From contig JAQUNQ010000014.1 of assembly GCA_028717505.1 (NCBI GenBank), positions 1-15,832 on the forward strand: a stretch of DNA of 15,832 bases, given 5' to 3'. Below are positions 5,567 through 11,614 of this stretch, one piece after another (positions within the stretch are counted from its first letter, which is position 1; every line of letters begins with the position of its first letter). This DNA comes from Candidatus Peribacteraceae bacterium. Its GTDB lineage: Bacteria > Patescibacteriota > Gracilibacteria > Peribacterales > Peribacteraceae. Position numbers and translations under genes: made by a program. The notes under the pieces are model-generated. The model saw only the letters and a program-made list of their open reading frames with translations. It was not told the origin of the DNA and searched no databases.

Positions 5567-6450
5567 AGATTCCTCTCTCCCTCTCCAGCTCCGCCATGCA
5601 GGCATTCTCCTCGCCCAACCGCTGCACGTGGTGCGACGGCTGCGGGGATTACGGCATCTGGTCGGCGGCGAAGCGCGCCCTCGTCACCCTGGGCCTGCAG
5701 CCGTGGCAGGTGCTCCTCTGCTACGACGTCGGATGCCACGGGAACATGTCGGACAAACTCGGAGGGTACCGCTTCCACGGTCTCCACGGCCGCGTGATTC
5801 CTCTGGCGGCGGGCGCGGCGCTCGCCAATCCCAAAGTACCGGTGATCGCCTTCGGCGGAGATGGGGCGAGTTTCTCGGAAGGGGTGGGTCACCTGGTGCA
5901 TGCGGTGCGCAGCAATTACCGGATGACGTTCGTCCTGCACAACAACGCCAACTACGGTCTCACGACGGGGCAGGCGAGTGCGCTCACCTGGCAAGGGCAG
6001 ACGATGAACTCGTCGCCCAACGGCATCCCCGAGGAGACGCTCAATAGCATGGACTTCATCTTCTCGCTCCGGCCCACCTTCGTGGCCCGCGGCTTCAGCG
6101 GCAACATCCCGCAACTCACGGAGATCCTGCAGGCGGCTATCCAGCACCGCGGATTTGCCTTCGTCGATATCCTGCAGGCGTGTCCCACCTACAACAGGTT
6201 CGCCACGCACGAGTGGCTGCTCGCGCACTGCTACGACGCGCACGCGGAGGGGCATGATCCGAAGGACTTCGAGAAAGCGCGGAAGGTCGCCGTCGACACG
6301 CGGGAGCGCGTCGCCACCGGCATCCTCTATCAGAACGAGGACATCCCCGCATTCCACGAGCGCCTGAAGCCGCGACAGGGGGTGAAGACGACGCCCGTCG
6401 AAGAGGTGAAGATCATGGATGTGAGCCAGTGGCTGAAGGAATTTGTGTGA
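5563..6450 (+). CDS. korB: 2-oxoacid:ferredoxin oxidoreductase, beta subunit
   Basis: Thiamine pyrophosphate and [4Fe-4S] subunit partnering KorA. The 295-residue length is normal. The cluster ligands expected for the family are present: C24 and C27 in WCDGCGDYG (23-31), C58 in DVGCHGN and C205 in ACPTYN. An additional Cys (C21) precedes the motif. The TPP/Mg site is seen as GGDGASFSEG (98-107), followed by HNNANYGLTTGQ (126-137). The start ATG overlaps the korA stop as ATGA, giving tight translational coupling. An alternative start at Met12 is possible, since the first 11 residues are Ser-rich and not typical. A hairpin with a T-run 26 nt after the stop probably ends the operon. No delta-type ferredoxin subunit gene is present nearby, consistent with the two-subunit KorAB type plus flavodoxin. 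Confidence 0.93.
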   Translation: MKIPLSLSSSAMQAFSSPNRCTWCDGCGDYGIWSAAKRALVTLGLQPWQVLLCYDVGCHGNMSDKLGGYRFHGLHGRVIPLAAGAALANPKVPVIAFGGDGASFSEGVGHLVHAVRSNYRMTFVLHNNANYGLTTGQASALTWQGQTMNSSPNGIPEETLNSMDFIFSLRPTFVARGFSGNIPQLTEILQAAIQHRGFAFVDILQACPTYNRFATHEWLLAHCYDAHAEGHDPKDFEKARKVAVDTRERVATGILYQNEDIPAFHERLKPRQGVKTTPVEEVKIMDVSQWLKEFV

Positions 6451-6475
6451 GGAGATGCCTTGATCCATGGGGAAA

Positions 6476-6502
6476 GGTCGCTAGGATGAGCGTCCATTTT
6501 TT
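6476..6502 (+). terminator. Intrinsic terminator or attenuator after korB
   Basis: GGTCGCT (6476-6482) pairs with AGCGTCC (6489-6495), with one T-T mismatch, around a 6-nt loop. It is followed by A and six Ts (6497-6502). The next ATG (6511) is only 9 nt after the T-run, so it could also act as an attenuator for that gene. Confidence 0.6.
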
Positions 6503-6510
6503 CTCTTGTC

Positions 6511-6915
6511 ATGATTTTGCCCGAGGACCAGATTCCGGTCCGCTACCGCGCGAATGTGCGGCGCTGCGAGGCCTGCATGCAGGAGAGCAGGGAGCTGCTG
6601 GTGCGGGCGAGGGCGCGGAAGAACGGCGATCCTCTGCCGGAGGAGATGGATGCTGCGCTGCGGGAGATGCGCGATAAATTGAATGCCGCGCTCCTGGCCC
6701 TGGAAGAGCGCGCGGGGGATGAGCACCGCGTCAGCCTTGCGGTGCATGAGCGGTGCCTGGGGATTTATCGGCGCTTCCGCGTTCTCCTCGGCGAAATTCC
6801 TCTTCCAGAACAATCTCGTCCCACTCGTCGCGGGAAGATTGACAGACGGGGGCTGCGTATCGGAGAAAGCGCGTTCAGCCGCTTTGGGACCAGCACGCTC
6901 TTCCGCGGAAATTAA
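6511..6915 (+). CDS. Hypothetical helical protein (134 aa)
   Basis: Unrecognised. Residues 10-95 are strongly helical and charged: two Cys (C19 and C22 in RRCEACMQES), a run of Glu/Arg/Leu heptad-like sequence (EEMDAALREMRDKLNAALLA, about 44-63), then HERCLGIYRRFRVLL. The last 40 residues are basic and low in hydrophobics, likely disordered. No signal peptide or membrane segment. The ATG at 6511 sits just after a terminator-like hairpin; if that hairpin terminates transcription, this gene would need an internal promoter or an attenuation mechanism. It is tail to tail with the glycosyltransferase gene: the two stop codons overlap at 6912-6915. Codon use matches neighbours, so I think it is real, but the function is unknown. 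Confidence 0.6.
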   Translation: MILPEDQIPVRYRANVRRCEACMQESRELLVRARARKNGDPLPEEMDAALREMRDKLNAALLALEERAGDEHRVSLAVHERCLGIYRRFRVLLGEIPLPEQSRPTRRGKIDRRGLRIGESAFSRFGTSTLFRGN

Positions 6916-7874
6916 CCCCTTGTTCTCTGTGTGAGAGCGCTGATCACGAGAAGCGGGTGCTTCAGTGCAAATTGCACAATGGTTTTCCTGCCTCCTCCCT
7001 GCAGTGAAACATTCCTGCCCTGCCTCCTGCGCTCGAAGTATTTCCGGATCATGGCGGAGAGCGCGCGCACGGCGGATTGCTCCGCTTCGCGGCGGAGGGG
7101 GTTCCTCCGGTCCAGTTTTCCGAGGAGCAGCCCGAAGATGCGCAGCCGGTCCGTGAGGCCCGCGCCCGCCTGATCGTGCTGTGCGCTCGCGCCCTTCGGG
7201 TGCACCCGGAAAGTGCCGAGGGATTCGCGGAGCTCATACCAGTCGGAGGAGAGGAGGCAGCGCATCCAGTACTCGTTGTCGAGGCTCTGTGGCATGTCGG
7301 TGAGGAAGGGGCCCACGCGCTCGATGAGGGAGCGCCGCAGGAGCACGAAGGACGGCTCGCCGATGAGGCCGGGGCGGAGAGCGTGCGCGAGCCAGAAGCG
7401 GAGCATCTCCCCGCCGGCATGCTTCCCCGCGGCGATGTTCGCGCGCTTGAAAGCGTTCAGGTCCTCGTAGTACGCGGCGGGAGTGCCTCCTCCCTCATAC
7501 CGGTACGCGTGGTCGACGGAGACGAAGCCGACGGTGGGATTTGCCTCCAGGACGACGAGCGCCTTTTCCAGGAATGCCGGTTCCCAGAGATCGTCCTGGA
7601 AGAGGTATTGGATGAAAGGCGCCCCGGCATACTGCAGGCAGGCGTTCCAGTTCCCTCCGATGCCGAGGCGGTGGGCGCTCTTCCGGAAGGTGAAGCGCGG
7701 GTCGGCGAGGAACGGCGCGACGATGCCCTGCACATCGCTCGTCGAGGCGTCGTCGTGGATGACGGCGTGCCAATCCTGCACAGTCTGCCTCTGCAAGGCT
7801 TCCAGCGCCGCACGCAGGTGCTCCGGCGCGGGGTGGTAGGTCGGCACGAGAATGGAGACTTTGGGGGTTCCCAT
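6912..7874 (-). CDS. Family 2 glycosyltransferase
   Basis: Transfers a sugar from a nucleotide-sugar donor, probably during surface glycan assembly at the cytoplasmic membrane face. The 320-residue protein has the GT-A fold signature: VSILVPTYHP (6-15), the acidic pair in HDDAST (D41, D42) that contacts the nucleotide, GIGGNWN (71-77) and the FQDDLW metal-binding motif (92-97, D94 and D95). A later LDNEYWMRCL segment around 198-207 is placed like the acceptor/catalytic-base region of GT2 enzymes. The C-terminal third is basic with amphipathic helices and no clear transmembrane segment. The start ATG (7872-7874) is 41 bp from the divergent trmD start, so the two genes share a short promoter region. 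Donor and acceptor cannot be inferred. Other glycan genes in this window (GT26, epimerase, ligase-like) are more than 2 kb away. Confidence 0.88.
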   Translation of the reverse strand: MGTPKVSILVPTYHPAPEHLRAALEALQRQTVQDWHAVIHDDASTSDVQGIVAPFLADPRFTFRKSAHRLGIGGNWNACLQYAGAPFIQYLFQDDLWEPAFLEKALVVLEANPTVGFVSVDHAYRYEGGGTPAAYYEDLNAFKRANIAAGKHAGGEMLRFWLAHALRPGLIGEPSFVLLRRSLIERVGPFLTDMPQSLDNEYWMRCLLSSDWYELRESLGTFRVHPKGASAQHDQAGAGLTDRLRIFGLLLGKLDRRNPLRREAEQSAVRALSAMIRKYFERRRQGRNVSLQGGGRKTIVQFALKHPLLVISALTQRTRG

Positions 7875-7884
7875 GCGGTTCTCT

Positions 7885-7892
7885 GCTACACT
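7885..7892 (+). promoter_or_regulatory. Candidate -10 element upstream of trmD
   Basis: GCTACACT, with the TACACT hexamer at 7887-7892, ends 23 nt before the trmD ATG inside the 41-bp divergent spacer. No good -35 box is visible at 16-18 nt. It is supported mainly by similarity to GCTACAAT ahead of the flavodoxin gene and GCTACAGT ahead of the DsbA-like gene. Confidence 0.3.
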
Positions 7893-7915
7893 CAGTCTAG
7901 CGTTTTTTCCCGTGC

Positions 7916-8602
7916 ATGCGGATCGATATCCTCACCCTTTTCCCCGGGATGTTCGAAGGGCCTCTCACCGAGAGCATCATCGACCGTGCGCGTGGCAAGG
8001 GGCACCTCGATCTTCACTTCCACGATCTCCGGACCTTCGGGCTCGGGCGCTACCATCAGGTGGACGACGCGCCGTACGGCGGCGGGGCGGGGATGGTGAT
8101 GCGGGCGGATGTGATCGTGAAGGCGATCGAAACAGTGCTGGGCGAAGGAAATAAAGGAAACAAAAGAAAAAAAAGAACCAAAGGAAAACCATGGAGGATT
8201 TATCTTTCCCCCAGAGGGGAGCGGCTCACCCAGGCGGGCGTGGAGAAACTGGCAAAACACGAATGGCTCCTGCTGCTCTGCGGACACTACGAGGGCATCG
8301 ACCAGCGCGTGATCGACGGCGGGTGGATCGATGAGGAGATCAGCATCGGCGATTACGTGCTCACGGGCGGCGAGATCCCTGCGATGGTGCTCATCGATGC
8401 CGTCGCGCGGCAGATTCCGGGCGTGCTCGGCAAGGATGAATCAGCGCTGGAAGAGAGCTTCTCCGCTGCACTCGGCCGGAAGAAGGAGTATCCCCACTAC
8501 ACGCGGCCGGAAGAATTCCGGGGGCTCCCCGTACCTGCGGTGCTCCTCTCGGGGCATCACAAGGAGATCGAGAAGTGGAGGAAGGCCAATGTGAGGGCGT
8601 AG
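7916..8602 (+). CDS. trmD: tRNA (guanine37-N1)-methyltransferase
   Basis: Uses S-adenosylmethionine to methylate G37 of tRNAs, preventing frameshifting; a soluble homodimer with a trefoil-knot fold. Motifs: MRIDILTLFPGMF (1-13), VDDAPYGGGAGMVM (49-62), IYLSPRGERLTQ (95-106), LCGHYEGIDQRVID (121-134), SIGDYVLTGGE (143-153), the conserved Arg in DAVARQIPG (R165) and YPHYTRP (192-198). Three oddities stand out. The residue aligning with the catalytic Asp of E. coli TrmD (D169, in TEDSF) is Glu here (E180, in LEESF). The protein stops at 228 residues, right after EIEKWRK, lacking roughly 35-40 C-terminal residues usual in the family. An in-frame lysine-rich insertion from a 9-nt tandem repeat (8147-8190) lies at residues 78-92. 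No Shine-Dalgarno site precedes the ATG. It is followed after 19 nt by a DUF167 gene. Confidence 0.93.
   Translation: MRIDILTLFPGMFEGPLTESIIDRARGKGHLDLHFHDLRTFGLGRYHQVDDAPYGGGAGMVMRADVIVKAIETVLGEGNKGNKRKKRTKGKPWRIYLSPRGERLTQAGVEKLAKHEWLLLLCGHYEGIDQRVIDGGWIDEEISIGDYVLTGGEIPAMVLIDAVARQIPGVLGKDESALEESFSAALGRKKEYPHYTRPEEFRGLPVPAVLLSGHHKEIEKWRKANVRA
8147..8190 (+). repeat. Degenerate 9-nt tandem repeat inside trmD
   Basis: Units GGAAATAAA, GGAAACAAA, AGAAAAAAA and AGAACCAAA, plus a partial GGAAAACC, run in frame and encode Gly/Arg-Xaa-Lys triplets. The stretch is nearly pure purine and strongly A-rich within a GC-rich gene, and includes an A8 run (8167-8174). Confidence 0.85.
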
Positions 8603-8621
8603 GTTAGGGCATACTGTGTGC

Positions 8622-8888
8622 ATGTTTGATGAACTCCGGAATCAGATAGCGGCAGGAAAGGCGGTCACGTTTTCTCTTCGCGTGCATCCCGGTGCCGCGC
8701 GTACGCGAGCGAAGGAAGTGCTGGCCGATGGTACCGTGAAGCTCGACATCGCCGCGGCTCCGGAGGATGGGAAAGCCAATGAAGAATTGATCAGATTCCT
8801 CGCGGAGGAGTTTGGGGTGCCGAAATCGCACGTGGAGATCCTGAAAGGACACACGGCGAAGACGAAGGTGGTGCGAATTTCGAAATAA
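8622..8888 (+). CDS. DUF167 (YggU-family) protein
   Basis: Small (88 aa) protein of the DUF167/YggU family, widely conserved with no settled function. Signatures are VHPGAARTRAKEV (21-33), the core AAAPEDGKANEELIRFLAEEFGV (44-66) and a C-terminal ILKGHTAKTKVVRI segment (73-86) typical of the family beta strand. I chose ATG 8622; a GTG two codons earlier (8616) is equally open. The string GTAGGTTAGGG (8599-8609) overlaps the trmD stop just upstream and also occurs just before the gpmI start. It is probably co-transcribed with trmD. A perfect 24-bp palindrome follows the stop codon after 4 nt. Confidence 0.88.
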   Translation: MFDELRNQIAAGKAVTFSLRVHPGAARTRAKEVLADGTVKLDIAAAPEDGKANEELIRFLAEEFGVPKSHVEILKGHTAKTKVVRISK

Positions 8889-8892
8889 CAGG

Positions 8893-8916
8893 AGCGGCAG
8901 ATCGCGATCTGCCGCT
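8893..8916. repeat. Perfect 24-bp palindrome between convergent genes
   Basis: AGCGGCAGATCG and its exact reverse complement CGATCTGCCGCT abut with no spacer. It fills most of the 51-bp gap between the convergent DUF167 and hydrolase genes. RNA from either strand could fold into a long GC-rich hairpin, so a bidirectional terminator or 3' mRNA stabiliser is plausible, although no T-run follows on either strand. It also has the look of a dispersed REP-like unit. Confidence 0.85.
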
Positions 8917-8939
8917 ACAGAGTTGGGGTTTGTGGTCGA

Positions 8940-9515
8940 TTACAGGAGGGCATTCACTACCGCAGTTCGCAGTTGCTCGAACGTCGTATACCCGGCCGCT
9001 GCATTGAAGTGGCCGCCGTTCCTGACGAGCGTCGCCTCCGTGCCGAGATTCTCCGCCAGTATCTCGGCCTTCTCCGGCGCGATGTACGGGTCATTGTCCG
9101 AGTGGATGACGGCAACTTTTCCCGCATGTTTCCTGATCTTCTGCCAGTCATAGGGGGCCAGGGTGAAACTGATCATGAGCGGATCGAACTTGTTCTCCAT
9201 CACGCCCCAAACGGGAGCGACGAGGAATGTCGCGCGCACCGGATGCCCGGAGCGCTCCAGTAATCGCAGCGCGAATGCGGCGCCGAGACTGTGGCCGATC
9301 AGAATGGCCTCGGCGTTCAGGAGCGACTTCCACTGCTCAAAAAAGGCGAGCCACTCGTCGAGTTGTGGGTGATCCGTGTGCGGAAATTTCGGCACGACGA
9401 CGCGGTGTCCTGTCCGTTCGAGTTCGTTCCTCAGCCACGGAAACCAGTTTTCCTCCGGATGCCCATCGATTCCGTGGAAGATGAAGATGGTCGCCACTTT
9501 CGTAGTATACGTCAC
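8940..9515 (-). CDS. RBBP9/YdeN-type alpha/beta serine hydrolase
   Basis: Soluble alpha/beta hydrolase of 191 residues, the size of RBBP9/YdeN proteins, whose natural substrates are unknown. Residue numbers start at the GTG 9513-9515. IFIFHGIDGHPEENWFPWL (10-28) has the family HG loop and the nearby NWxPWL stretch. The nucleophile lies in IGHSLGA (S76), the acid in SDNDPYI (around D142) and the histidine in NGGHFN (H169), completing a catalytic triad. A second GTG at 9495-9497 would give a 185-residue protein starting VATIFIFHG and is equally plausible. The frame is open further upstream to an ATG at 9674, but that stretch covers two hairpins and an ATTGATATCAAT dyad and does not look like protein. 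It is the last gene of the minus-strand run after the DsbA-like gene. Confidence 0.85.
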   Translation of the reverse strand: MTYTTKVATIFIFHGIDGHPEENWFPWLRNELERTGHRVVVPKFPHTDHPQLDEWLAFFEQWKSLLNAEAILIGHSLGAAFALRLLERSGHPVRATFLVAPVWGVMENKFDPLMISFTLAPYDWQKIRKHAGKVAVIHSDNDPYIAPEKAEILAENLGTEATLVRNGGHFNAAAGYTTFEQLRTAVVNALL

Positions 9516-9566
9516 ATTATTTTTGTGTGGATGCACATATCTTCGTTGGAGAGGAATAGCATGGAT

Positions 9567-9578
9567 ATTGATATCAAT
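9567..9578. promoter_or_regulatory. 12-bp perfect dyad, possible operator
   Basis: ATTGATATCAAT is self-complementary and AT-rich in a GC-rich region, about 50 bp upstream of the hydrolase start. It directly abuts a longer hairpin at 9580-9620. It may bind a dimeric regulator; no partner is identifiable here. Confidence 0.35.
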
Positions 9579-9579
9579 C

Positions 9580-9620
9580 GCGGCGAAGCGTGGGTCTTGT
9601 GGGCCCCACGCTGGAGCCGC
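9580..9620. repeat. Two-part GC hairpin upstream of the hydrolase
   Basis: GCGGC (9580-9584) pairs with GCCGC (9616-9620), and AGCGTGGG (9587-9594) with CCCACGCT (9605-9612). There is a small internal loop and a 10-nt apical loop. This reads like another dispersed palindromic element. Confidence 0.7.
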
Positions 9621-9642
9621 ACCTCTAAGGGAAAAGAGAGCC

Positions 9643-9675
9643 CGTGAGAGAAAAACCGCAGGTTTGTCTCTCACG
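9643..9675 (-). terminator. Hairpin after the DsbA-like gene, probable terminator
   Basis: CGTGAGAGA (9643-9651) pairs with TCTCTCACG (9667-9675), then after one mismatch AAACC pairs with GGTTT around a 3-nt loop. It begins 2 nt after the TAA of the DsbA-like gene on the minus strand. The tract beyond it (GGGCTCTCTTTTCCC) is only moderately U-rich. Confidence 0.6.
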
Positions 9676-9677
9676 AA

Positions 9678-10400
9678 TTATTTCAGTGCCCGCTCGAGCC
9701 TCCCGCGCAGATCGGCGTAGGAGGGGAGGCCCACAAGCTTCTCGCCATTGAGGAAGAAGGTGGGGACGAGATTCACGGAGAGACTGCGCTCCCATGCCCC
9801 CTGCTCCGCGAGGAGCTTCTCTGTCTCCGGGGAGACGAGGCAGGATGAGAAGGTTTTCTTATCAAGCTCGAGAGCTTTTGCGAGTGCGAGGAAAGACTCC
9901 TCAGAGAAGTTCCCGCTCTTCAGGAGCGCCTCGTGCATGGCGAGCCCTTTTCCCTGCTGTCCGGCGCAGAGGAGCGCACCCGCCGCCTCGCGGCTGCCGG
10001 CGTATTTCTTCAACGGGAGGATGGCGATCTCAAGTCGCACGGTTCCCTGCTTCAGGAAGTCCTCCCGCAGGCGCGGGAAGAGATCGGACTGGAACTCGCG
10101 GCAGTACCCGCAGTGATGTTCGGTAAAGAGGAGGAGGGCGAGCGGCGCGTCACGGTTCCCGATCTCCAGCGTGCCGGAGGGGAGGAGGCGCTCCGTGAGT
10201 GCTCCCGTGCCGGTGAACTCCTCCGTCGTCGGTGCGCGCTCACCTGCACCATCGACCGGTTCGGCCTCCATCATTGCCACCGAGGACATCGCGGATGACT
10301 GTGCTACTTCCTGTCCCTGCGGCCGTGTGGGCGGCGTGGGGAGCGTGCAGGAGGCGAGGAGCAGTCCGCAGCCGATGAAGAGGAGGATTCTTCGGTGCAT
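9678..10400 (-). CDS. DsbA-like thiol:disulfide lipoprotein
   Basis: Predicted extracytoplasmic thiol-disulfide oxidoreductase of 240 residues. The N-terminus (MHRR, hydrophobic core ILLFIGCGLLLAS, Cys18) is a lipoprotein signal with lipobox LASC, so the mature protein is probably lipid-anchored at C18. A Pro/Thr/Ser-rich linker (19-75) separates it from a thioredoxin-fold domain with strand LALLLFTEHHCGYC (87-100), the active site CGYC at 97-100, an inserted helical domain (about 135-200) and the cis-proline loop VPTFFLNG (212-219). C145 and C187 lie in the helical insertion and could form a structural disulfide. Placement after the WecG/TagA-type gene (47-nt gap) on the same strand suggests co-transcription. 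GCTACAGT (10409-10416, minus strand) just upstream could also provide a promoter almost at the start codon. Oxidase or isomerase roles cannot be told apart. Confidence 0.88.
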   Translation of the reverse strand: MHRRILLFIGCGLLLASCTLPTPPTRPQGQEVAQSSAMSSVAMMEAEPVDGAGERAPTTEEFTGTGALTERLLPSGTLEIGNRDAPLALLLFTEHHCGYCREFQSDLFPRLREDFLKQGTVRLEIAILPLKKYAGSREAAGALLCAGQQGKGLAMHEALLKSGNFSEESFLALAKALELDKKTFSSCLVSPETEKLLAEQGAWERSLSVNLVPTFFLNGEKLVGLPSYADLRGRLERALK

Positions 10401-10447
10401 GGGTGGTCACTGTAGCAATGGAAAATGAAAAATGGAAAATCGATTTT

Positions 10448-11188
10448 TCACAGGGTCTTTCCCTCCCTGCCGTGGCGGAGGACGAGGAGGGGGAACACAA
10501 CGACGGCATTCCAGATCCGCCCGATGCGGCGGGGCTCCCGGAAGAGCCGCCAGAGCCACTCGAGTCCCATGCGTTGCATCCAGAGCGGGGCGCGGGGCGT
10601 GACGCCGGCGAGGAAGTCGAACGTGCCGCCGACGCCCATCGCGACGCGCACGCCGGGGAGCTCCTTCAGGTGCTCCGCGATCCAGAGGTCCTGTTGCGGC
10701 GCGCCGTAGGCGACGAGGAGGAGGAGGGGGGAGGCCGCGTTGATCTGCTCGATGATGGCAGGGGCATCCTCCTCCTTCGGGCTTCCGGCGTACGTGCCTG
10801 CGATCTGCAGCTGCGGATTCTTCCGGCGGAGGACCTCCGCGGCACGCTCGGCGACTCCTTCCTGCGCTCCGAGAAGGAAGACAGGACAGTCGGCGGTCAG
10901 GCGGCTGCAGAGTGCGGTCACGGTGTCCACGCCGGTGATGCGCTCGGGGATTTCCTGCTCGGTCCAGCGTGCCATCCAGAGGAGGCCCACGGAGTCGGGG
11001 AGGTTGAGATTGCTCCTCTGGAGGAGCGCACGAAAAAGGGGATGGCGTGCCGCTTCCACGAGCATCTCACTATTCGGCGTCATCACGTGCTTCTGCCTCT
11101 CCTCCCGGAGGAAGGAGAGCAGGATCTCGATGGCTTGCTCACGCGTGAGTGCATCGAGGGGGACGCCGAGGAGGGAGATGCGCGTCAT
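10448..11188 (-). CDS. WecG/TagA/CpsF family glycosyltransferase (GT26)
   Basis: Transfers an N-acetylhexosaminuronic acid or N-acetylmannosamine-type sugar to an undecaprenyl-linked acceptor at the cytoplasmic membrane face, in teichoic-acid, enterobacterial common antigen or capsule synthesis. The 246-residue length is typical. Motifs: VMTPNSEML with the catalytically important Asn/Ser/Glu segment (35-43), LPDSVGLLWMAR with the likely catalytic Asp (63-74), GAPQQDLWI (161-169) and GVGGTFDFLAGVTPRAP followed by GLEWLWRLFREPRR (185-222). The C-terminus carries a basic and hydrophobic tail as expected for membrane association. A short hairpin (11193-11206) sits 4 nt upstream of the ATG. An epimerase of the WecB type that could feed such an enzyme with a ManNAc donor is 2.9 kb away on the other strand, which fits but does not prove a shared pathway. 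Confidence 0.9.
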   Translation of the reverse strand: MTRISLLGVPLDALTREQAIEILLSFLREERQKHVMTPNSEMLVEAARHPLFRALLQRSNLNLPDSVGLLWMARWTEQEIPERITGVDTVTALCSRLTADCPVFLLGAQEGVAERAAEVLRRKNPQLQIAGTYAGSPKEEDAPAIIEQINAASPLLLLVAYGAPQQDLWIAEHLKELPGVRVAMGVGGTFDFLAGVTPRAPLWMQRMGLEWLWRLFREPRRIGRIWNAVVVFPLLVLRHGREGKTL

Positions 11189-11192
11189 AGCA

Positions 11193-11206
11193 GGGAGATG
11201 TCTCCC
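11193..11206 (-). promoter_or_regulatory. Small hairpin at the start of the GT26 gene
   Basis: GGGAG and CTCCC with a 4-nt loop, within a self-complementary GGGAGA-TG-TCTCCC string. On the minus strand it ends 4 nt before the ATG at 11188, where it could hinder ribosome access. It is short, so chance occurrence is possible. Confidence 0.3.
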
Positions 11207-11238
11207 CTAGGGTAGCAGCTTTGAGCGATGCATCCGGC

Positions 11239-11577
11239 TCACTCCCGTAATTTTTCCATCTCCGCCACGTACCATTTCTCCCCCTTCTTCAGGCGGATGA
11301 GCTTGGGGCCGTCCTTCGTCTCCGCGAGGTAGTCGCGTTCCGTTTCACTCTCCTTCAGAAGCATGGTGCGGCCGATTTCCTCTTCCGGGAGCAGGAGGTA
11401 GATGGCGATGTCGGGCTTGTCGGTGAGCGCGGCGCGGATGTTCATCGTCGCGCGGCCGAGGGTTGCTGCGATGGCCACGATGAGTGCGCAGAGGAGGACG
11501 GCCCAGCCGACAGTGTGGAAGAATCTCCAGTGCGAGACGTGGCGGATATCCATGGGATCGTTGAGTTCGCTTAACAT
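11239..11577 (-). CDS. Hypothetical single-pass membrane protein (112 aa)
   Basis: Unrecognised. One clear transmembrane helix at residues 22-41 (TVGWAVLLCALIVAIAATLG), preceded by a 20-residue N-terminus with several basic residues and followed by a roughly 70-residue charged domain. The positive-inside rule favours an extracytoplasmic C-terminus. The tail has beta-like segments (DIAIYLLLPEEEIG, RDYLAETKDGPKLIRLKKGEKWYVAEME) that resemble a small sensor or pseudopilin-like fold, but I cannot name it. ATG 11577 (MLSELNDPMDIRH) is preferred; ATG 11553 is possible. It is divergent from gpmI by 37 bp and is the first gene of the minus-strand run into the GT26 gene (50-nt gap). The longer upstream frame overlaps gpmI and is rejected. 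Confidence 0.7.
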   Translation of the reverse strand: MLSELNDPMDIRHVSHWRFFHTVGWAVLLCALIVAIAATLGRATMNIRAALTDKPDIAIYLLLPEEEIGRTMLLKESETERDYLAETKDGPKLIRLKKGEKWYVAEMEKLRE

Positions 11578-11614
11578 CGTAGCACTCCCGCAAGACGGGT
11601 GGTAGGTTAGGGGC

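Noticed and set aside
9516..9674. N-terminal extension of the hydrolase to ATG 9674
   Set aside because: It would translate two hairpins and an AT-rich dyad, lacks protein-like character and would exceed the usual size of RBBP9-type proteins.
8599..11613. GTAGGTTAGGG shared upstream of the DUF167 gene (8599-8609) and gpmI (11602-11612)
   Set aside because: An 11-base match, one copy of which overlaps the trmD stop codon. Two instances with different spacing to the start are too little to call a motif.
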